Assembly: GCA_022841745.1 (NCBI GenBank)
Contig: JALHQW010000017.1
Coordinates: 71,520 to 135,519, forward strand
Direction of reading: 5' to 3'
Origin: Saprospiraceae bacterium
GTDB lineage: Bacteria > Bacteroidota > Bacteroidia > Chitinophagales > Saprospiraceae
DNA length: 64,000 bases
In this document: positions 1-9,705 of the stretch, piece by piece
Layout: every line of letters starts with the position of its first letter
How positions within the stretch are numbered: position 1 is the first letter of the stretch
The notes under the pieces: generated by a model
What the model was told of the DNA's origin: nothing
Database searches by the model: none
The model's input: only the letters and a program-made list of their open reading frames with translations
Position numbers and translations under genes: made by a program

Positions 1-953
1 AAACAGGCAACTCTACTTGTCTCTTTAGTCCATTTTGTGCTTTTCAGAATGAATGACCTTGCATCGAATGACCTTCTGAATTCAGAGAGAGTTAATGGGT
101 GATATAACAACTTAAATTTAAGCCTGCTTTGCTTTGCTTCTTTAAGTATTTCAATTGCTGAAGAATCTTCTGAATTCCTGTGTAAATTTAAAAGTCCAAA
201 AATAAAATTCGTATCAAGAAACAAAGCTAAATCATTAAACTTATAGTTTAAAAAACCGTTGGTATCAGAATCGTTAGTAATTGCAAAACTTGTAAAGGTT
301 GCATCAGCCAATTGTGCGATATAATTTGCACGTAATTCATTAGCATTTAAGATGAAATTATTAACTATTGGGAAAAACAAATCTTCTGAAATTATATTGT
401 TGTTCTTCCTCAATGCTTCATCTGCAATTGCTTGAAGGCTTTTTTGTTCTCCCTCAGTGATTTTTGCGTTAGGTTTCAAAATTAGAGTCGTTTGAACCCC
501 ATGCTGTTCAAATACCATTGACAAATATGACTTTAGTGAATTCCAAATTTCAACTTTTAATTCCGAAATCTCTGGATGTAGAAATATTTCTTCAGAAAAC
601 CAATCGTCTTTAACTTCTTCTTCTGTCTTATTCGACTCTTCAATCCTTTCTAAAATTAATTTACTTTTCTCATTACTTACATTTAACACTTTAGAGTTTT
701 GATTCTTTATCAAATATTTTTTATCAATCAACTTATCTATGTTTGACAAAATGGAGTTCAATCTAATAGTAATGCCGTATACGGATTCTATATTTTTCGA
801 AACATGATGTTCGTTTTTACAATCTGCATTTGGTTTTTGCACTAATGAGTATAAGATAATATTTTGAACTATTTCGTCATACTTATTATCTTGGGACAGT
901 GCCAAGATATGACTCAATTTAGAAAACACTTTTTGAAAATTAATTGGGTTCAT
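1..953 (-). CDS. PIN-like nuclease domain protein, partial (runs off left edge)
   Basis: I do not recognise a named family. The frame opens with an ATG 28 bases after the stop of the upstream HsdR-like gene and stays open to the window edge, giving about 317 residues. Around residues 243-255 it reads ALFLDTNFIFGLL, with Asp247 and Asn249, and Glu291 follows in a TLSEF context. This is the usual layout of the first two acidic positions of PIN-type metal-dependent RNases. The first ~100 residues are Lys/Asn-rich and look helical, perhaps a winged-helix or interaction domain. The DNA is far richer in A and T than the neighbouring gene, which suggests recent transfer. The short gap to the upstream gene suggests co-transcription. 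The C-terminal acidic residues lie outside the window, so activity cannot be judged. Confidence 0.72.
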   Translation of the reverse strand, partial: MNPINFQKVFSKLSHILALSQDNKYDEIVQNIILYSLVQKPNADCKNEHHVSKNIESVYGITIRLNSILSNIDKLIDKKYLIKNQNSKVLNVSNEKSKLILERIEESNKTEEEVKDDWFSEEIFLHPEISELKVEIWNSLKSYLSMVFEQHGVQTTLILKPNAKITEGEQKSLQAIADEALRKNNNIISEDLFFPIVNNFILNANELRANYIAQLADATFTSFAITNDSDTNGFLNYKFNDLALFLDTNFIFGLLNLHRNSEDSSAIEILKEAKQSRLKFKLLYHPLTLSEFRRSFDARSFILKSTKWTKETSRVAC

Positions 954-981
954 AAGATGAATAAAATTAAGGAATTATCAT

Positions 982-3681
982 TCACTCCACTCGATAAATC
1001 TCCCCCTCCAACTCCCTGACCGCCGCCAAAAACCGCTCCTTCCCGCCAAACTCAGTAATAATCTCCTTTTGAGTACCGAATTCAGTCAAGGGTCGCACTT
1101 TCAGCACGTCGAGGGATTCGAGGTTTTCGATGCCTTCGTCAGCGTATTTGTCAAGCAGTGCTTCGAGCACCCGGCGGGATTGTTTGCCGTATTTGGTAAA
1201 GTAGTCCCGCTTTTTCATGATCAACGCCCTCTCCCGGCGTGTAAGGGGTGGCTGGTCGTAAGCCACGTGGCAGATTCCCTCCGGGAATGACAATGCTGTA
1301 TCCACGGCACTGCGCAAAATTTCAACGGGGATGCCCTGTTCTGCCAGTTCTTCCAAGAGGGCCTGTTTGCGCTCGGCGCTGTTCCATCTGCTGAGGAAAG
1401 CATCGAGCGAGGCGTATTGCCCGGTCAGCAGTTGGCGGGCATGGTCTTTCAGGCTGGTGGTGACGGGTTTGCCGTCGTTGTCGAAATGGAGTTCCCGGCT
1501 TATGAGCACGGTCACGTCCACGCCGTTTACATATACTTTTTGGGCGTAGTCCGCCTTGGCGGACGGTTCGCCAAAGAAGTCCTTTGTTTTGGGCGGCAGT
1601 ATTTCGAGGGCGGTTCCAGTCTCTTCGTCTATCACGGGTACATCCTCTAGGGCTTCCTGTTCCTCGTCAATGACGGTGGACAGGTCTTCGTCCTCGTGGT
1701 AGGTCCTTGCGGGCACAATCGGGTCGCCATCGAAGGCGGGGTCAGCAAAGAGGTCGGTCACGTAAGTTCCCTTCGGGGATGACAAAAAGCGCATTTTGCC
1801 ATACTCCTCGTTGATGCGGGTGCCCCTGCCGATGATTTGCTTGAACTTGGTCATGCTGGCGATATTGGCATCCAGCACGATGACCTGGCAGGTCTGGGCA
1901 ACCACCCCAGTCGTCATTAGCTCGCTGGTGGTGGCAATGACGGGGTAGCGCTCCTCCGGGTTCGAGATTCCCTTCGGGAATGACAAACAGCGGTAGCCTT
2001 CGTCGTTGTCGTCCGTGATTTGCATCACGTATTTATAGTTGAGGGCTACGAGGTCGGTCCCGAGTACACGGGAGGTGAGGGCGCTGCGCATCCGCTCGGC
2101 GTGGTCTATGTCCTTTTCCCCTTTTTTGTCATTGCCGTAGGCAATCTGCGACGTCGTGTTAACGCCACGTTTGTCATGGCCGTAGGCCACCTGCGACGTC
2201 ATGTGTTTTGTCCAATATGACTTGCCCTCGTGATGTTGCAGTTTGCCTTCGGCAATGACAAAAGCGGCACACACACGACGTTGCGGTTTGCCTACGGCAA
2301 TGACAAAAAAATAGGGGTTGCCATCCTTGTCAGTCTTGTCCTTTTCGGGCCGCCAGCCTTCGAGGTCCACGCTCAGGCCGATGCGCACAGTGCGGTACGG
2401 GGCGAGGAAGCCGTCGTTGATGCCCTGCCTCAGGGAGTAGGTATAGACGGGTTCGCCGAAGTAGTCGTAGTTGCTGGCGTCGTGGGTTTCCTTGGGGGTG
2501 GCGGTGAGGCCAAGTTGGCTGGCCCCGGTGAAGTAGTCGAGGATGGTGCGCCATGCGCTGTCGGCGGTGGCGCTGTCTCGGTGGCACTCGTCTATGACGA
2601 TTAAATCAAAAAAGTCAGCGCTGAACTGTTGGAACAAGGATTGGGGCTCAACGTAGGCCGGAACCCCAGTTCCGGCGTCAATAATTGTTCTTTCCACCGG
2701 AACTGGGGTTCCGGTGTACGTTCCCACCGGAACTGGGGTTCCGGTGTACGTTCCCACCGGAACTGGGGTTCCGGTGTACGTTCCCACCGGAACTGGGGTT
2801 CCGGTGTACGATGGGGCATCTACGGTGAGGCCCTGGTAGAGGGCGAGGTAAATCTCGTAGGCTTTGTCCACTTTGCCGTTTTTGACGACGGTCATTTGTT
2901 CGCCAAAATGCTTGAAATCGCCCCGCTTGGTTTGGCTGATGAGGGCGTTGCGGTCGGCCAGGAAGAGGATGCGCTTTTTGACGCCGGATTTCCAGAGCCG
3001 CCAGACGATTTGGAAGGCGGTATAGGTCTTGCCGGTGCCCGTGGCCATGACGAGCATGAGCCGCTGCTGCCCCTTGGCGATGGCCTCCACCGTCCGGTTG
3101 ATGGCGATTTGCTGGTAGTAACGGGGATGCCTGCCGCTTCCGTCGGTGTAGTAGTTCTGTGCGGCAATGCGTTCTTCTTCGGTGGTGGCGATGCCTTTGT
3201 AGCGTTTGTAGCGCTCCCAGAGGTCGGCGGGGCTGGGGAATTGGTCGAGGGGGAGTTCTTGTTCGATGGCATCGGGGTCAAGGTTTACTAAACTTTCAAA
3301 GTTTAGTAAACCTGTGCCCAGGGAGGTGCCCACGCTCCGGTCATGAAACAAAAACCAATCCCCGTTGCTGCTGAACACGCAGGGGATGTCCAGTATCCGT
3401 GCATACTCCAGTGCTTGTTGGATGCCTGCCCGCACGGAGTGGTTGTTGTCCTTCGCCTCGTTAATGGCGATGGGGATGTTCGGCTTGTAGTAGAGGATAT
3501 AATCGGCCCGCTTGCCCTTGCCCCGTGCGGCGAGTTTGCCCCGCACGTAGATTTTACCGTCGGTATAGGAGACTTCTTCGAAGAGCTGGGTGTGCTTGCT
3601 CCAGCCAGCGGCTTCGAGGGCGGGGGTGATGTACTTGGTGCAGATGTCCCGCTCGGAGAGTAGTTTTTTGTTTAGGGGCAT
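982..3681 (-). CDS. Type I restriction endonuclease subunit R-like (EcoEI-type HsdR), with many in-frame repeat insertions
   Basis: The product resembles the motor and nuclease subunit of type I restriction systems. The N-terminal nuclease domain shows Asp60, then Glu75 and Lys77 in an INEAKD context (PD-(D/E)xK). The helicase has a Walker A ATGTGKT at 213-219, DECH at 364-367, LTATP at 392-396 and QIIGRGTR at 615-622. An EcoEI-like C-terminal region follows. At 899 residues it is longer than I expect for this family. The excess is repeat-encoded: a palindrome at residues ~123-134, four GTPVPVGTYT-type units at ~292-330, a block of REP-like palindromes at ~458-521, and three SFPKG-type inserts. 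The 458-521 block sits where family members have the motif IV region (TIVFC-like), which I cannot find here. The protein may therefore be impaired. No HsdM or HsdS gene lies in the window; they could be beyond the left edge. Confidence 0.85.
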   Translation of the reverse strand: MPLNKKLLSERDICTKYITPALEAAGWSKHTQLFEEVSYTDGKIYVRGKLAARGKGKRADYILYYKPNIPIAINEAKDNNHSVRAGIQQALEYARILDIPCVFSSNGDWFLFHDRSVGTSLGTGLLNFESLVNLDPDAIEQELPLDQFPSPADLWERYKRYKGIATTEEERIAAQNYYTDGSGRHPRYYQQIAINRTVEAIAKGQQRLMLVMATGTGKTYTAFQIVWRLWKSGVKKRILFLADRNALISQTKRGDFKHFGEQMTVVKNGKVDKAYEIYLALYQGLTVDAPSYTGTPVPVGTYTGTPVPVGTYTGTPVPVGTYTGTPVPVERTIIDAGTGVPAYVEPQSLFQQFSADFFDLIVIDECHRDSATADSAWRTILDYFTGASQLGLTATPKETHDASNYDYFGEPVYTYSLRQGINDGFLAPYRTVRIGLSVDLEGWRPEKDKTDKDGNPYFFVIAVGKPQRRVCAAFVIAEGKLQHHEGKSYWTKHMTSQVAYGHDKRGVNTTSQIAYGNDKKGEKDIDHAERMRSALTSRVLGTDLVALNYKYVMQITDDNDEGYRCLSFPKGISNPEERYPVIATTSELMTTGVVAQTCQVIVLDANIASMTKFKQIIGRGTRINEEYGKMRFLSSPKGTYVTDLFADPAFDGDPIVPARTYHEDEDLSTVIDEEQEALEDVPVIDEETGTALEILPPKTKDFFGEPSAKADYAQKVYVNGVDVTVLISRELHFDNDGKPVTTSLKDHARQLLTGQYASLDAFLSRWNSAERKQALLEELAEQGIPVEILRSAVDTALSFPEGICHVAYDQPPLTRRERALIMKKRDYFTKYGKQSRRVLEALLDKYADEGIENLESLDVLKVRPLTEFGTQKEIITEFGGKERFLAAVRELEGEIYRVE
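1273..1293 (-). repeat. REP-like palindrome, CCC/GGG variant, in frame in hsdR-like gene
   Basis: The minus strand reads TTGTCATTCCCGGAGGGAAT, with stem TTCCC/GGGAA and loop GGA. It encodes LSFPEGI near the C-terminus of the restriction-like protein. Confidence 0.75.
1766..1786 (-). repeat. REP-like palindrome, CCC/GGG variant, in frame in hsdR-like gene
   Basis: This degenerate copy of the same palindrome encodes LSSPKGT just after helicase motif VI. One stem base differs from the other copies (CCCCGAAGGG on the minus strand). Confidence 0.65.
1966..1986 (-). repeat. REP-like palindrome, CCC/GGG variant, in frame in hsdR-like gene
   Basis: The minus strand reads TTTGTCATTCCCGAAGGGAA and encodes LSFPKGI at about residue 566. 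The same peptide is encoded by a copy inside the unrelated FG-GAP gene at 41547-41567. Confidence 0.75.
2125..2308. repeat. Cluster of four REP-like palindromes (GCC/GGC variant) inside hsdR-like gene
   Basis: Four copies of the unit TTTGTCATTGCCGnAGGC plus a tail CTGCGACGTC lie at about 2125-2156 and 2170-2200 (plus orientation) and at 2231-2262 and 2274-2308 (opposite orientation). All four stay in frame with the restriction gene and encode peptides such as FVIAVGK and SQIAYGNDK. The same unit forms intergenic clusters at 22462-22541 and 38345-38486. Confidence 0.85.
2653..2810 (-). repeat. In-frame 30-bp tandem repeat, palindromic unit
   Basis: The 30-base unit runs four times (from about 2695, 2725, 2755 and 2785, the last incomplete). 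Each unit contains the palindrome CCGGAACTGGGGTTCCGG. An inverted single copy lies at 2658-2675. Because 30 is divisible by three, each unit adds ten residues (GTPVPVGTYT) to the restriction protein, in the loop between its helicase motifs Ia and II. Confidence 0.9.
3282..3312. repeat. Perfect 31-bp palindrome inside hsdR-like gene
   Basis: GGTTTACTAAACTTT is followed by its inverted copy around a single central base. On the coding strand it encodes LLNFESLVNL, between the nuclease domain and the helicase domain, so it is another in-frame insertion. Confidence 0.8.
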
Positions 3682-3707
3682 GAGGTTTTGGGGGACATGC
3701 GGAGATT

Positions 3708-3730
3708 TTCCAAGTTTTTAAAACTTGGAA
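3708..3730. repeat. 23-bp perfect palindrome upstream of hsdR-like gene
   Basis: TTCCAAGTTTT is followed by one central T and the inverted arm. It lies 27 bases upstream of the restriction gene start, where it could form a hairpin at the beginning of the transcript or be another mobile palindrome. Confidence 0.6.
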
Positions 3731-4005
3731 GGTCTGGTGCTGAGATGAATGGGAGGTTTGAGGGCGTCATGCGCTTGGTTGTTGAGTACGGGCGTGAAGG
3801 TATATGCTTTTTCTAAAATAAGAAAACCCTATAGCGGTTTTTTAAACCATTTCTAAGCTTTGAATGGGCCTCACCACGCTGAAGCTTGCGCCTTGTGGCT
3901 ACACCAGCACCACCATTAGCTTTCCGAAAAGAGGGCTTTCCGCAAGGCGTTGGCACTTAGGCAATTCTCCATTTTTTTCCCCAACTTTGCCCCAAATTCT
4001 ACCAC
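3731..4005. other. Intergenic spacer between hsdR-like gene and methylmalonyl-CoA mutase
   Basis: The two flanking genes diverge here. Apart from the palindrome at 3708-3730 I see no gene. CAACTTTG at 3982-3989 is one mismatch from the Bacteroidota -7 element and may serve the mutase gene. I saw no cobalamin riboswitch box. Confidence 0.4.
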
Positions 4006-6156
<2,151 letters not shown>

Positions 6157-6263
6157 TAGGGTTGCAATCGCCAGGCTGTCGGGACGAAACTTTGGGTGGC
6201 GGCGAATGTGGCCTTGTTGAAAGTTATTGGGTTTTAGAAGTACAGTAGGTTGTTAATCGCTAG

Positions 6264-6366
6264 GCTGCCGAAGAGGACTTCGGCAGTACGGCTTGTGGCT
6301 CCGTTCGTACTGTCGAAGTCCTCTTCGACAGCGCAGTCTCTACAGTTACGATAGTCAATTTTTTAG
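6264..6366 (+). repeat. ~103-bp direct repeat with internal hairpin, copy 1
   Basis: AGGACTTCGGCAGTACGG is followed about 12 bases later by a near inverted copy. The shared tail ATAGTCAATTTTTTAGCC ends the unit. This looks like a small non-autonomous mobile element, and no transposase is present. Confidence 0.75.
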
Positions 6367-6412
6367 CCGATGATAACCTGTTGAGAACCCCTAAGTTGCC
6401 GTCAAGCATTAC

Positions 6413-6515
6413 CATCGAAAAAGGACTTCGGCAGTACGGTTTATGGCTCCGTTCGTACTGCCGAAATCCGCTTCGACAGCGCAGTCACTTCAATTACGAT
6501 AGTCAATTTTTTAGC
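6413..6515 (+). repeat. ~103-bp direct repeat with internal hairpin, copy 2
   Basis: Same architecture as copy 1, with scattered substitutions and an identical tail. The two copies start 149 bases apart. Confidence 0.75.
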
Positions 6516-6541
6516 CAACGCTGCACCTTGAAGGCTTGGCA

Positions 6542-7609
6542 TCAAGCCAACAGCCTCCTGATCAGCGTCAACAGATCCCCAGCTCTTAGGAACTGCCCCA
6601 AAAAGCTTTGCTGCTGGACGCTCAGGTAATGGTGTACGGGCTTGGGCGTATCGAGGGCAAGCGCAGGGGAGAGGTTGGTGCCTTCAAACAGCAGGAATTG
6701 GCTGGTGACGGCGTCCCAAGTGATAAAAAACAGCCGGACTTGTCCGCTGAGACTCAAGGGCACGATGAGGTGAATGTTGAAGCTGCCGAGTCTCGGTTGT
6801 TGCGAAGCAAAAGAGGTGCCTAACGTATAGCCTTCGATGCCGTTAATGCCTTGGGTGGACAAGACTTGCTTTAGTAGGCCCAATTGCCCCATCATTTCAT
6901 CCATCATCCAGTCGGTTTCTTCCAATTCTTCGATGGGATGCCATTCCTTGGTGCGAAGCCGGTAGAACGCCATGCCGCCGGGGCGGAGTTTGTAATTGAA
7001 CATGGGCACGTCCTTGGGCAAAAAACCGGGGTAGTAGTGGTCGAATCCATTGTCCATGCAAAACTGGATTTCGAGCAGCATGGTGTAGAAGCCGAGGCTG
7101 TAATTGGCGTAGTCGGGGTCGTAGGCGGCTTCGAGGGAAGCGAGGCTTTTTTTTCCCAAATCAAAAATGGAGAATGCGACTAACTTGCCTTGGTCAAAGA
7201 CGCAGAGGTCGTGCATGCGGTAATTGGTGGCGGGCTTGCCCCGCAGCAGGTGGAATTCGAGTTGGGAGACGTTGCCCCATTGGTGCACATTGGTCTTGTA
7301 GCGTTGCCAGAGCGCCTCTTTTTCTTCATTGTGCTCAAACGGCTTCACCTCGAACCTGAACCGTTCGCTGTTGTTCTTCAGGAGTTTGCGGTGCCTTTTC
7401 TTGAACTGGAAACCGTGGATGGCCAATCGGAGCGGGAGGCAAGAGGCCCAACGGTTTCCGAGGTACCTTGCGTAGATGCTGCAAAACTCCGACCCGTTCC
7501 TGAAATAGCCGTTGGCCAATGCCTCGTCCATCATCCAATCGGCGATGGGGCCCATTGGGAAACGGGCGTAGAAAGTAGGTATGAATTCAGGGTAGAGGCC
7601 TGTTGTCAT
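6542..7609 (-). CDS. Arginyl-/aminoacyl-tRNA--protein transferase-like protein (Ate1/Bpt family)
   Basis: The family transfers an amino acid from charged tRNA to the N-terminus of proteins, marking them for N-degron proteolysis. The N-terminal part carries GYFRNGSEFCSIYARY and CLPLRL, followed by FKKRHRKLLKNN, which corresponds to the SRSQRR stretch of the family. The GNAT-like C-terminal half has LVAFSIFDLG, the YDPDYANYSLGFYTMLLEIQ stretch and FNYKLRPGG, matching the family's YDP...SLG-Y...YK pattern. The frame extends to a TTG at 7663, but ATG 7609 gives a natural start and 355 residues. A clear paralogue lies at 33378-34481. The usual clpS or clpA neighbours are absent. Transferase activity is inferred from the family. 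Confidence 0.75.
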   Translation of the reverse strand: MTTGLYPEFIPTFYARFPMGPIADWMMDEALANGYFRNGSEFCSIYARYLGNRWASCLPLRLAIHGFQFKKRHRKLLKNNSERFRFEVKPFEHNEEKEALWQRYKTNVHQWGNVSQLEFHLLRGKPATNYRMHDLCVFDQGKLVAFSIFDLGKKSLASLEAAYDPDYANYSLGFYTMLLEIQFCMDNGFDHYYPGFLPKDVPMFNYKLRPGGMAFYRLRTKEWHPIEELEETDWMMDEMMGQLGLLKQVLSTQGINGIEGYTLGTSFASQQPRLGSFNIHLIVPLSLSGQVRLFFITWDAVTSQFLLFEGTNLSPALALDTPKPVHHYLSVQQQSFLGQFLRAGDLLTLIRRLLA

Positions 7610-7752
7610 GATTTGGATTTGCGGGTGCAAATATAATCGAATCGTTTTCCTAAGCTTTTTCAAAACTAGGTCAGGCTTCGATTGTTAGGCTGGCAGTGTT
7701 TTCGTTCAATATAATTTTTGAACTGGCGGTGGGGAACTGAGGGTGTTTGGAT

Positions 7753-7936
7753 GGATGATGGCTTGGTTTTTTTTGAGACAGAGGGACGCTGATTTTTATG
7801 ATTTTTTTTGGTTTTCACCTGCGGTGAAAAGCAACGACGGATTGCGTTTAAAGGGATGATGGCTTGGTTTTTTTTGAGGCAGAGGGACGCTGGTTTTTTA
7901 TGGTTTTTTATGTTTTTCACCTGCGGTGAAAACAAC
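7753..7936. repeat. Two ~82-bp direct repeats, each ending in a TTTTCACC/GGTGAAAA hairpin
   Basis: Copy 1 spans about 7753-7835 and copy 2 about 7854-7936. Both read GGATGATGGCTTGG, then GAGGGACGCTG, then T-rich DNA, and end with TTTTCACCTGCGGTGAAAA. This may be a paired intergenic mobile repeat; I see no coding content. Confidence 0.75.
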
Positions 7937-7989
7937 GCACGCATTCAAAAGCAATGATTTGATGCAATGCCATATTGATTATGCTTGTC

Positions 7990-8037
7990 CCGCAATCCGC
8001 ATTCGAAAACTCCGCAATCGAAAACTCCGCAATCGAG
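7990..8037 (+). repeat. Heptamer/15-mer array before the cryptochrome gene
   Basis: CGCAATC and CGCATTC are followed by repeated CCGCAATCGAAAACT units. The array ends 13 bases before the ATG at 8051 and is open in frame with it. Confidence 0.7.
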
Positions 8038-8050
8038 AAATTTCTTTCAA

Positions 8051-9475
8051 ATGAATAATCGCATAGGCATAGTTTGGTTTCGGCAAGACCTCCGGCTTCA
8101 CGACAACGAAGCCATGACGGAGGCACTCCTGCACTGCGAGAAGGTCATTCCAGTGTATGTTTTCGATGAACGCATGTTCTTGGGTAAGACCCGTCAATTT
8201 GGGTTTCCTAAGACGGGGAAATTCCGGGCGAAGTTCCTGCTGGAAAGCGTGGAAGACCTGCGCCGCAACCTGCGCAAGCTCGGCAGCGACTTGGTGGTGC
8301 GTGTTGGAAAACCAGAGGATGAGCTTTTCCAATTGGCCCGGAAGTTCAAGACAAGCTGGGTCTTCTGCAATCGGGAACGTACGCAGGAGGAACTGCAAAT
8401 ACAGGACGTTTTAGAACAGCGCCTATGGACGGTTGGCCAGGAAATCCGCTATTCCCGTGGCAAATTGCTTTACTACACAGCCGACCTACCTTTCCCCATC
8501 ACGCACACGCCAGAAGTGTTCACGCAGTTCCGAAAGGAGGTGGAGCGAGTGGTACCCGTGCGCCAGTGCCTGCCCACGCCCGAAAGCCTACCAGCGTTTG
8601 ATTTCGACCTCGACATAGGCACCCTGCCGACCATAGAAGAACTAGGGCACACCCCATTCGAGGTGGACAAACGTGCCGTGCTCGACTTTAAGGGCGGAGA
8701 AACAGCGGGGCTGGAGCGCCTTCGGCAATTCCTTTGGGAAAGCAAGGCGGCCAGTAGTTATTTCGATACGAGGAACGAGCTATTGGGGGCCAATTACTCC
8801 ACCAAGTTTTCTGCTTGGTTGGCGCAAGGGTGCCTTTCACCTAAGATGATTTACCACGAACTAAAAGCTTACGAACACCAACGGGGCGAGAACAAAAGTA
8901 CTTATTGGATTTTCTTTGAACTGCTTTGGCGGGATTTCTTCCGACTCATGGCCAAGAAGCATGGCAACAATTTATTTTTGAAGGGCGGCCTTAGGGAAGA
9001 GCCGAACCGGCGCTTGCGCAACGACCGCCAGCTATTGCAGGTATGGATGGACGGGCGCACGGGCGTACCTTTTATTGATGCAAATATGCGGGAACTGAAA
9101 CTGACGGGCTTCATGTCGAACAGGGGCCGTCAGAACGTGGCCAGCTTCCTCGTTAACGACCTTAAAGTGAACTGGCAAATGGGCGCCGAGTACTTCGAGA
9201 GCGTGCTCATTGACTATGACACGGCCAGCAATTGGGGCAATTGGAATTATATCGCCGGCGTGGGCAACGACCCACGGGAAGATCGCTATTTCAACATACT
9301 CAGCCAGGCCCGGCAATATGACCCGCACGGCGATTATGTGCGGTATTGGCTCACTGAATTAGGCGATATCCCTGGTGCAAAAGTACACCGGCCAGAAGAG
9401 GTTCATGCGTTGCCCATAACCTTGGGTTCTGCCTATCCAAGACCGATGGTCAATATGGACAAATGGGAGCGGTGA
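8051..9475 (+). CDS. Cryptochrome DASH / photolyase-family flavoprotein
   Basis: The protein belongs to the photolyase/cryptochrome superfamily, which repairs UV-induced pyrimidine dimers or senses blue light. The N-terminal alpha/beta antenna domain begins with IGIVWFRQDLRLHDNEA. The C-terminal FAD domain has TGFMSNRGRQNVASFL, DYDTASNWGNWNYIAGVGND and PREDRYFNILSQA, which is the DASH-type signature. The stretch FPITHTPEVFTQFRK is also typical of that subfamily. I chose ATG 8051 (474 residues) because the upstream extension is repeat-derived. DASH members are known to act on single-stranded DNA or in signalling; which applies here cannot be read from sequence. Confidence 0.95.
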   Translation: MNNRIGIVWFRQDLRLHDNEAMTEALLHCEKVIPVYVFDERMFLGKTRQFGFPKTGKFRAKFLLESVEDLRRNLRKLGSDLVVRVGKPEDELFQLARKFKTSWVFCNRERTQEELQIQDVLEQRLWTVGQEIRYSRGKLLYYTADLPFPITHTPEVFTQFRKEVERVVPVRQCLPTPESLPAFDFDLDIGTLPTIEELGHTPFEVDKRAVLDFKGGETAGLERLRQFLWESKAASSYFDTRNELLGANYSTKFSAWLAQGCLSPKMIYHELKAYEHQRGENKSTYWIFFELLWRDFFRLMAKKHGNNLFLKGGLREEPNRRLRNDRQLLQVWMDGRTGVPFIDANMRELKLTGFMSNRGRQNVASFLVNDLKVNWQMGAEYFESVLIDYDTASNWGNWNYIAGVGNDPREDRYFNILSQARQYDPHGDYVRYWLTELGDIPGAKVHRPEEVHALPITLGSAYPRPMVNMDKWER

Positions 9476-9542
9476 ACCTAATTATTGCCCCTTCATTTGG
9501 GGTAAAACGCACGCAAAGTCATTAGTTCACAATTTCTTAATA

Positions 9543-9571
9543 TTGGAATCCTGCTCATTGGGCTAATTTTG
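9543..9571 (+). promoter_or_regulatory. Bacteroidota-type promoter for the two-component pair
   Basis: TTG at 9543-9545, an 18-base spacer and TAATTTTG at 9564-9571 match the TTTG / TAnnTTTG consensus. Transcription would start near 9578, leaving a leader of about 130 bases that contains a heptamer array. Confidence 0.6.
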
Positions 9572-9659
9572 CACCAGTTTCCAGAGATTCCTTGGAAATG
9601 CTATTGCTAGATAAACTTAGATTTCGATTTCCGCATCTAGATTTGACATTTGGGCAGTG

Positions 9660-9694
9660 CCCAATCCGAAATCGTAAATCCGAAATCGCAAATC
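9660..9694 (+). repeat. Heptamer array in the leader of the response regulator
   Basis: CCCAATC, CGAAATC, GTAAATC, CGAAATC and GCAAATC run at strict 7-base spacing and end 11 bases before the ATG at 9706. Confidence 0.8.
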
Positions 9695-9705
9695 ATCATT
9701 GGCCT

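Larger units (their letters stand above)
6157..6541. other. Repeat-filled spacer between convergent genes
   Basis: No credible gene is present. It holds two long direct repeats at 6264-6366 and 6413-6515. A shorter related piece near 6163-6184 (AATCGCCAGGCTGTCGG) matches the lead-in of the first copy (AATCGCTAGGCTGCCG). Confidence 0.6.
7610..8050. other. Intergenic region with direct and heptamer repeats
   Basis: The genes on either side diverge. The region holds the 82-base direct repeats at 7753-7936, the heptamer array at 7990-8037, and a run reading GATTGTTAGGCTGGCAGT that resembles the spacer repeats at 6160-6270. No credible coding sequence was seen. Confidence 0.55.

Noticed and set aside
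2695..2810. CRISPR-like array of 30-base repeats
   Set aside because: There are no spacers; the units are contiguous, in frame inside a gene and internally palindromic.
2629..3291. 220-codon plus-strand ORF opposite the restriction gene
   Set aside because: Shadow of a gene with clear helicase motifs; its own product is low-complexity, derived from the repeats, and has no family.
982..3681. Calling the restriction gene a pseudogene
   Set aside because: The frame is fully open over 899 codons and most key motifs remain; only motif IV is in doubt, so it is kept as a CDS.
3731..4005. Cobalamin riboswitch upstream of the B12-dependent mutase
   Set aside because: I looked for a conserved B12-box-like stretch and paired stems and found none.
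6542..7663. Longer form of the arginyltransferase-like protein starting at TTG 7663
   Set aside because: ATG 7609 begins where family homology begins; the extra 18 codons are non-conserved and basic.
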